A stretch of DNA of 64,000 nt from Ptiloglossa arizonensis (lineage: Eukaryota > Arthropoda > Insecta > Hymenoptera > Colletidae). Shown piece by piece: positions 59,441-64,000 of this stretch (its first letter is position 1; each line of letters begins with the position of its first letter). The position numbers and the translations under genes were made by a program. The stretch spans positions 29,901,531-29,965,530 of the forward strand of contig NC_135049.1 of the NCBI RefSeq assembly GCF_051014685.1. The letters run 5' to 3'. Below the pieces are notes generated by a model. The model had not been told where the DNA came from. It made no database searches and worked only from the letters and a program-made list of their open reading frames with translations.

Positions 59441-61529
59441 TCCCCAAGTTCTCTACGCTCTCGAGTGATTCACGAGGTCGTGTAACTCGGAGAGAAAAAA
59501 CACCGCGAGCGTTTAATGTTTCTCAGAGATCCAAACGCGCGACGATGCGTCGAGAACGATCGAATATTTAAATAAATATTCACACGGTGGAAAGACACCG
59601 TCGAAATGCGATTTTATCGAAAATTTCGACGCATCGAAACAGACTGCAGTCTTGCAGCGAACGTTGCTCAGCAGTCGCAATTCTCTTCGGGTTCGTGCAG
59701 GCGTCGTGAAATTTTCAAAGTTTTCGGCATCGCGGGGAACTCGGAGAGTCACGAAACTCCACGATGGGGAAAACAGGGGACACTGGAAGCGGAGAAAAAG
59801 ATTCGGGACGAGGATATTTTAAATTCAAAGTTTCGAAGCCGGAAATTCTATTCGACTTGGTTGGATTTCCTCCCGAATTCGATTTCCCGAAGATCGTCGT
59901 CGCGATTTCGTATCGGTTCGTGCACGAAAAAAAATCGGACACGCGAGGACGAGCACGTTTTGGAGAACTCTGCACGAAACCGCCTGGCTCGTTCCAGGCC
60001 TTTATTCCCCCGTCCCCCTCTTGACGGTTCCGCTACCTCGCCTCTAGTCTTCCGAGAAACAAATGGATTTAATTCATGCACGGTCGGCCAGGTTCGACCG
60101 AGATTGGCCCGATACTGGCCACCACTGCTGGGACAGAAACTCGTCCGGAGATAGTTTCTTCCTCGTGGAATATTTCGATACCCTCTTTTTCTAGCAACGA
60201 AACAAATATGACTATGGTTATGGACTAATTTCAAGAAAACTCTATCAAATGCTATGTTTCCCAATACTTTCCAAACGTTCACAGAAAAATTACAGAGACA
60301 GTGTGTTTCTCTCGTAACTTTTCCATCTTTGACTCTAGAATCGACCAATTGCAAACAAGATCCACCGATAAAGTTCTACGATTTTCAACGTTGATTTTTC
60401 CAAATATCGGAGTAAAGTTACTCTCGGTGATGATGTATTTCTCTCGTAACCGTCGACTGGGAAGTAAACTTTACGTCGAACGCAAATAACGTACAATTAG
60501 GAAACACGGGTACTCGTTACTGGGGATAGGTAAATAATTAATATTAATATACGCAACGCGTGGAAACTTTGGTCGGTAGCACGGTCCGATGAAACGCTTA
60601 CACGCGTCTTCGCGCGTTATCACCGAGAAGGAATACCGCTTACATACCGTTCCCCGTTGAATCGAAATTCCAAGCTCCCTTGGAGTTTTCGCGGCTGCAG
60701 TATCCGTGCCGTTTAGGTGTATTACTATTAATAAGGCTAGTTCGAAACGGTCTTCGGAATCCGCGGAGCGTCGTTTCCACCGTAATTACCACGCGGCCGT
60801 ACGTGCTCGCCATTAATAAAAGAAGTATTACCGCGCGGGTTCGAGATCCTCGATCCTCGAAATCTCCTTCGTTCGCCGCGTAATTAATGAAAAGTCTAAT
60901 TATACACCGTTTTACTTCATGGTGCCGTGACCGCTTCTAAGCGGCGTCTCTCCAATTAAGCCCGCGAATCATTAAATCACACGTTGCTCGTGTTTTCGAT
61001 CCCGCAATTATTCGTACTGGAGTCCCCACCACCGACACCACCGCCGCCGCTTCGACGCGATCCCGTCCTCTTCCAATCGGCGTTCGAACGATCGAACCAG
61101 CCTGCAAAGCGGAGCGTAAAATATTCAACCGCGTCGTAGACGATCGCTAATTTTTCCGCCGTTTCGAGCGGACCTCTGCTCGTACGCCAGCTTCTCAAGG
61201 CCGTTAATGAAGCTAATTGGGTGTAACGACATTCTGTCGTAAGCTCCCTCAGCCTCCAGTGTGTTCGACGGAAACCCGCTGGTTTCTCTATCCACGAGCG
61301 CGAGCACGAGCGCAAGCGCGAGCACGAGCGCGCAGAAGCTTGTTTTTTCTGCTTTGTTTAAACGATCATCGCGTTAACCTCGCGCCGCGGAAATTGGATG
61401 ACTCGGAGGCTATTTTTCACCCTTTTCGGACGTCTCTGATCCGAACGAGTCACCGACGAATCGTCGTGGGAGATCGTCGACGAGTTGTTTGCGCAGAGGA
61501 ATTTTTAAGCGGTTCGAAACTGATCGGAG
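59441..61529. other. non-coding stretch
   Basis: Unique DNA. Overlapping opposite-strand frames at 59.6-60.3 kb and 61.0-61.5 kb carry no splice signals. A GAGCRC-rich simple tract (CGAGCACGAGCG) lies at about 61,296-61,336. No gene is called. Confidence 0.5.
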
Positions 61530-61830
61530 AATCCTTCTCAAATTTCGTGGATCGAACTATTTTATTTACAGAGTAAATTCTCCGAAAATTCTATCATTTT
61601 ACAATATACAGCGTATATTCCCCGCAATTTCTATCGTTTTACCACGATATTAGAAGCAGAAAATCTTGGAAGAAAGAACAGACCAAATCTTTAAGAATCT
61701 TGAAGCGTTCTGGTCCAAGAATCGTTTTCAAATTTCGTAGATCGAACCATCTTATTTACAGCGTATATTCCCCGTAATTTCGATCGTTTTACCACGTTAT
61801 TGGAAGCAAAGAACCTTGTAAGAAAGAACA
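61530..61830. repeat. tandem repeat, ~149 bp unit, ~2 copies
   Basis: CAGCGTATATTCCCCGYAAT, ATCGTTTTACCACG and AAGAAAGAACAGAC each occur twice, at about 61,609 and 61,758. CAAATTTCGTRGATCGAAC marks the start of each unit. A shortened extra piece of the unit lies just upstream (61,570-61,608). Confidence 0.8.
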
Positions 61831-61988
61831 GACTGGACGTTCGTTCAGGAGCGAGAGTTTTTTTGCATCCAAAGACCCAACGTAACTTATCGCAGGGGAA
61901 TATTGCTTTCGGGAGGATGATGGCGGTAGATAACTCGATAAATTAAAGTTTCGAGACACCCCGATAGGGGTGAGTTTAACTTCGAGGG

Positions 61989-62459
61989 GTGAGTTTCGAT
62001 CCTTTCGTCCTTCGGTCCTGGTGGAGCACGTGGCGTTACTGCGTCCCCGTGACCCCACCCTCGGTGGATCTCTTCCTCGAGAAGAACTTTCGGACGACCC
62101 TCTTCAACGTTTACCACTCCGATAGCTCTCCCTCTACCAAGTGGACCCTCCTCGAAGGGACGCCACCCCGTCGCGATGTGCTTCGTAGCGAAGGGACTCC
62201 TCGTATCCGCTCAACACTGGCGCCCGAAGATCCTCGTGTCGCCGCACCGTGGTTCGTTAATTCTTTCCAAGGAGAAAACTCATCGGCTCTTCGATTACGT
62301 TGTTCTTCGCTCGATTGTGCCAGAACTGATGACTTTCTCCTCGCGCGGGAAGAATTAACCCTTTCGACTCGAGAGAAGATCCTCGCTCGCCACCCAATTC
62401 AGTCTACTATCTTCGATCCGGGAGAACTTGGTGCTTTGGAATTCAAATTGGACATTTAA
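61989..62459 (+). other. open frame of 157 codons, status unclear
   Basis: A frame without any ATG runs here. Base composition is more pyrimidine-rich and less patterned than the flanks, and the residues (for example SVDLFLEKNFRTTLFNVYHS) look more protein-like than most open frames in the window. No acceptor, donor or domain is recognised and it ends at TAA. It could be a terminal exon or an old mobile-element fragment, but the evidence is weak. Confidence 0.15.
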
Positions 62460-62790
62460 ATATTACGTTCTAGTAGAGTGTGAACACACGTATACGAAGT
62501 ATATACAAATGTTACATTTCAGATTAATTTTACGACTTAAAGGATTTTCTCGAGGCGTCGATTTCTCTTAGCAAAGAAGCCTCGAGTGCAAAGGGTTAAC
62601 TGATCCTGGTAATGCCACAGGGATTCTAGTTCCTTGTGTCTTCGATTCTGGTTATCTCTGGTGTTTCCAACGCATCGAATTATTCTATCGATTCTTTACC
62701 TTTGACAATGCAGCCAGGGAACATTTACTCCAGGTCGAGTGCAAAATTTAGAAATAACAGATGGTTCGATAAAACTTATTGAACAACCTA

Positions 62791-62919
62791 TTGAGTTGTT
62801 CGGAAAGTAATTTCGTTTTCCAAAATGAAGAATGTATAATTCAATGAAACGTTTATACACCCTAAGAAAACCGTGTTTCATTTTCACCAAAGAAAATGAA
62901 ATGACTCCGAACAACCCAA
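62791..62919 (-). mobile_element. mariner-type MITE copy 6, complete
   Basis: A 129 bp element flanked by TA (62,789-62,790 and 62,920-62,921). Left end TTGAGTTGTTCGGAAAGTAA, right end ATGACTCCGAACAACCCAA. It is inserted opposite to the other copies: the interior reads CCAAAATGAAGAATGTATAA then CGTGTTTCATTTTC. Terminal repeats are intact and no coding sequence is present. Confidence 0.85.
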
Positions 62920-62921
62920 TA

Positions 62922-64000
62922 GTAATCGCTAAGTAATGTGTTCTAATTTGGAACGAAAAAGATCTCATCTCGTGAGACGATTACTCGCAAAATTCTATTC
63001 GTTGCTCATTCCGTTCCGGGTATCTTTATTTATTCCGTGCGAGGAAGTACGAAACGATTAATTCCGAGTACAACGTTCGAGAGTAACGAAAGTAACGGTA
63101 AGAAAATTTGGGAACAATCGAGACACGGTTCGGTGGTATTACACGTGTCTTATAATTAATATTGCCGAGAATAGAGATTCTCCGAGTACGAGAATTTCGG
63201 AGTTGATTTTTCGTTGTAACGGCATTGTCAATTACCAGACTATGTAATACGGTAACCGAGGAAGAGGCGGTCGATCGATCGACCGGAAGCGGGCTCGTTA
63301 TACCCTGCTGGCCGGTTCGGTAGTCTGGAAGTCATAATTTGTTGATGTTCCAAGCACCCTGGGGAGCCTGGTGTGGCGTGCATGCGCCTTTCGCCGCATA
63401 GGTTTTCCTCGTGGATACCCTGGGCTTTTCTTCCTCGTCGGTGGCAACTGGGAAATCCTGTGGATTCGTTCCGCGCGAGTGCGTCTGGGGTTTATTTTGT
63501 ATCGACATCGTCGGATTTTTTTATACGCGCCCGACCAACGCTGGAAAATTTATCGCTGCTTTTATAGAGCAACAACGCTTACGCGCGGTCATCGTTACAA
63601 ACGATGCTCCGTGTAAAAAGTTCTCGGCCTCGAATTCCTCGAAACAGTGAGTACCTCGGTAAAGAAAAAAAAAGAAACCTGTTACAATTACGTACTCGTC
63701 GAAGAGGTCCCTGTCTAAGTGTACGCGCGAGGGTAGATCCGCGTGTAATAATTTCTCATACCTAGTGTACGTTATCTAAATACAGAATAATCCTCTTTCG
63801 TCGAATTATTATACATTGGAAGTCACTCTGGTATAAAAATTGACACACCGGAGTCAAATACCTTTTCGTGCACCTGGTTTGCTATCTACCGCCTGTAGAG
63901 CCCCCTTTCGAAGAATCGAAAAAGTCTGGACAATGTATCGGTGAGAAAAAAACTATAAATATTATCTGTTCGTCTGGATGAAGCAAGGTTCGCGCGTCAG
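62922..64000. other. non-coding stretch to the window end
   Basis: Unique DNA. A + strand frame ends near a GTGAGTACC donor-like site at 63,648, but no acceptor is evident upstream and the frame is not recognised. A-rich tracts follow at about 63,664. Nothing else is supported. Confidence 0.45.

Overview
The window looks like nuclear DNA of an insect, most probably an aculeate hymenopteran (bee or ant). The grounds are indirect: CpG is abundant throughout (TCGA, CGAA and CGCG words dominate outside islands), there are many short tandem arrays, there are six copies of a ~130 bp mariner-type MITE with TA target duplications, and there is an arthropod Inr+DPE core promoter. Nothing prokaryotic is present: no operons, ribosome-binding sites, rRNA, tRNA or CRISPR. 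I recognise no complete protein-coding gene by homology. Long open frames are common on both strands, but this is expected where TCG/CGA words deplete stop codons. Almost all of them lack splice signals and protein-like composition, and I do not annotate them.

The most coherent reading is that most of the window is the 5' part of one + strand gene with very long introns. Its proposed start is at about 10,613. A perfect Inr (TCAGTC) is followed by a perfect DPE at exactly +28, then by a ~600-base GA-rich leader without a single ATG. The first ATG lies 12 bases before a consensus GTAAGT donor at 11,226. A strong acceptor at 14,394 opens a possible 66-base in-phase exon ending at another GTAAGT. 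At 38,903/38,904 a pyrimidine tract and CAG are fused directly to GTAAGT, the hallmark of a recursive splice site (ratchet point) inside a giant intron. A possible coiled-coil exon lies at 51,828-51,925 on the same strand, but its phase means it cannot follow the 14.4 kb exon directly. A 27-base microexon candidate at 14.75 kb is on the opposite strand. I cannot name the gene.

The rest is repeat-rich non-coding DNA. Tandem arrays of unrelated units occur at about 2.3, 4.2, 6.2, 15.5, 20.4, 23.0, 25.7, 30.0, 39.2, 39.4, 41.3, 47.7, 50.0, 51.0, 54.2, 55.4, 57.8, 59.2 and 61.7 kb. The cleanest is a 184 bp, five-copy array at 22.6-23.6 kb. One array carries an 11 bp-stem hairpin in some units. 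Two have periods that are multiples of three and so preserve reading frames that may be meaningless. MITE copies lie at 18.0, 31.0, 43.8, 44.3, 46.4 and 62.8 kb. Two segments (34.5/35.6 kb and 44.9/45.4 kb) are local duplications.

Possible regulatory sites are two CTCF-like motifs 330 bp apart at 33.0-33.4 kb, an NRF1/Ewg-type palindrome with a nearby E-box and CCAAT box at 58.7 kb, and a motif cluster near 21.0 kb. All exon and site calls come from signal inspection only and have no transcript support.
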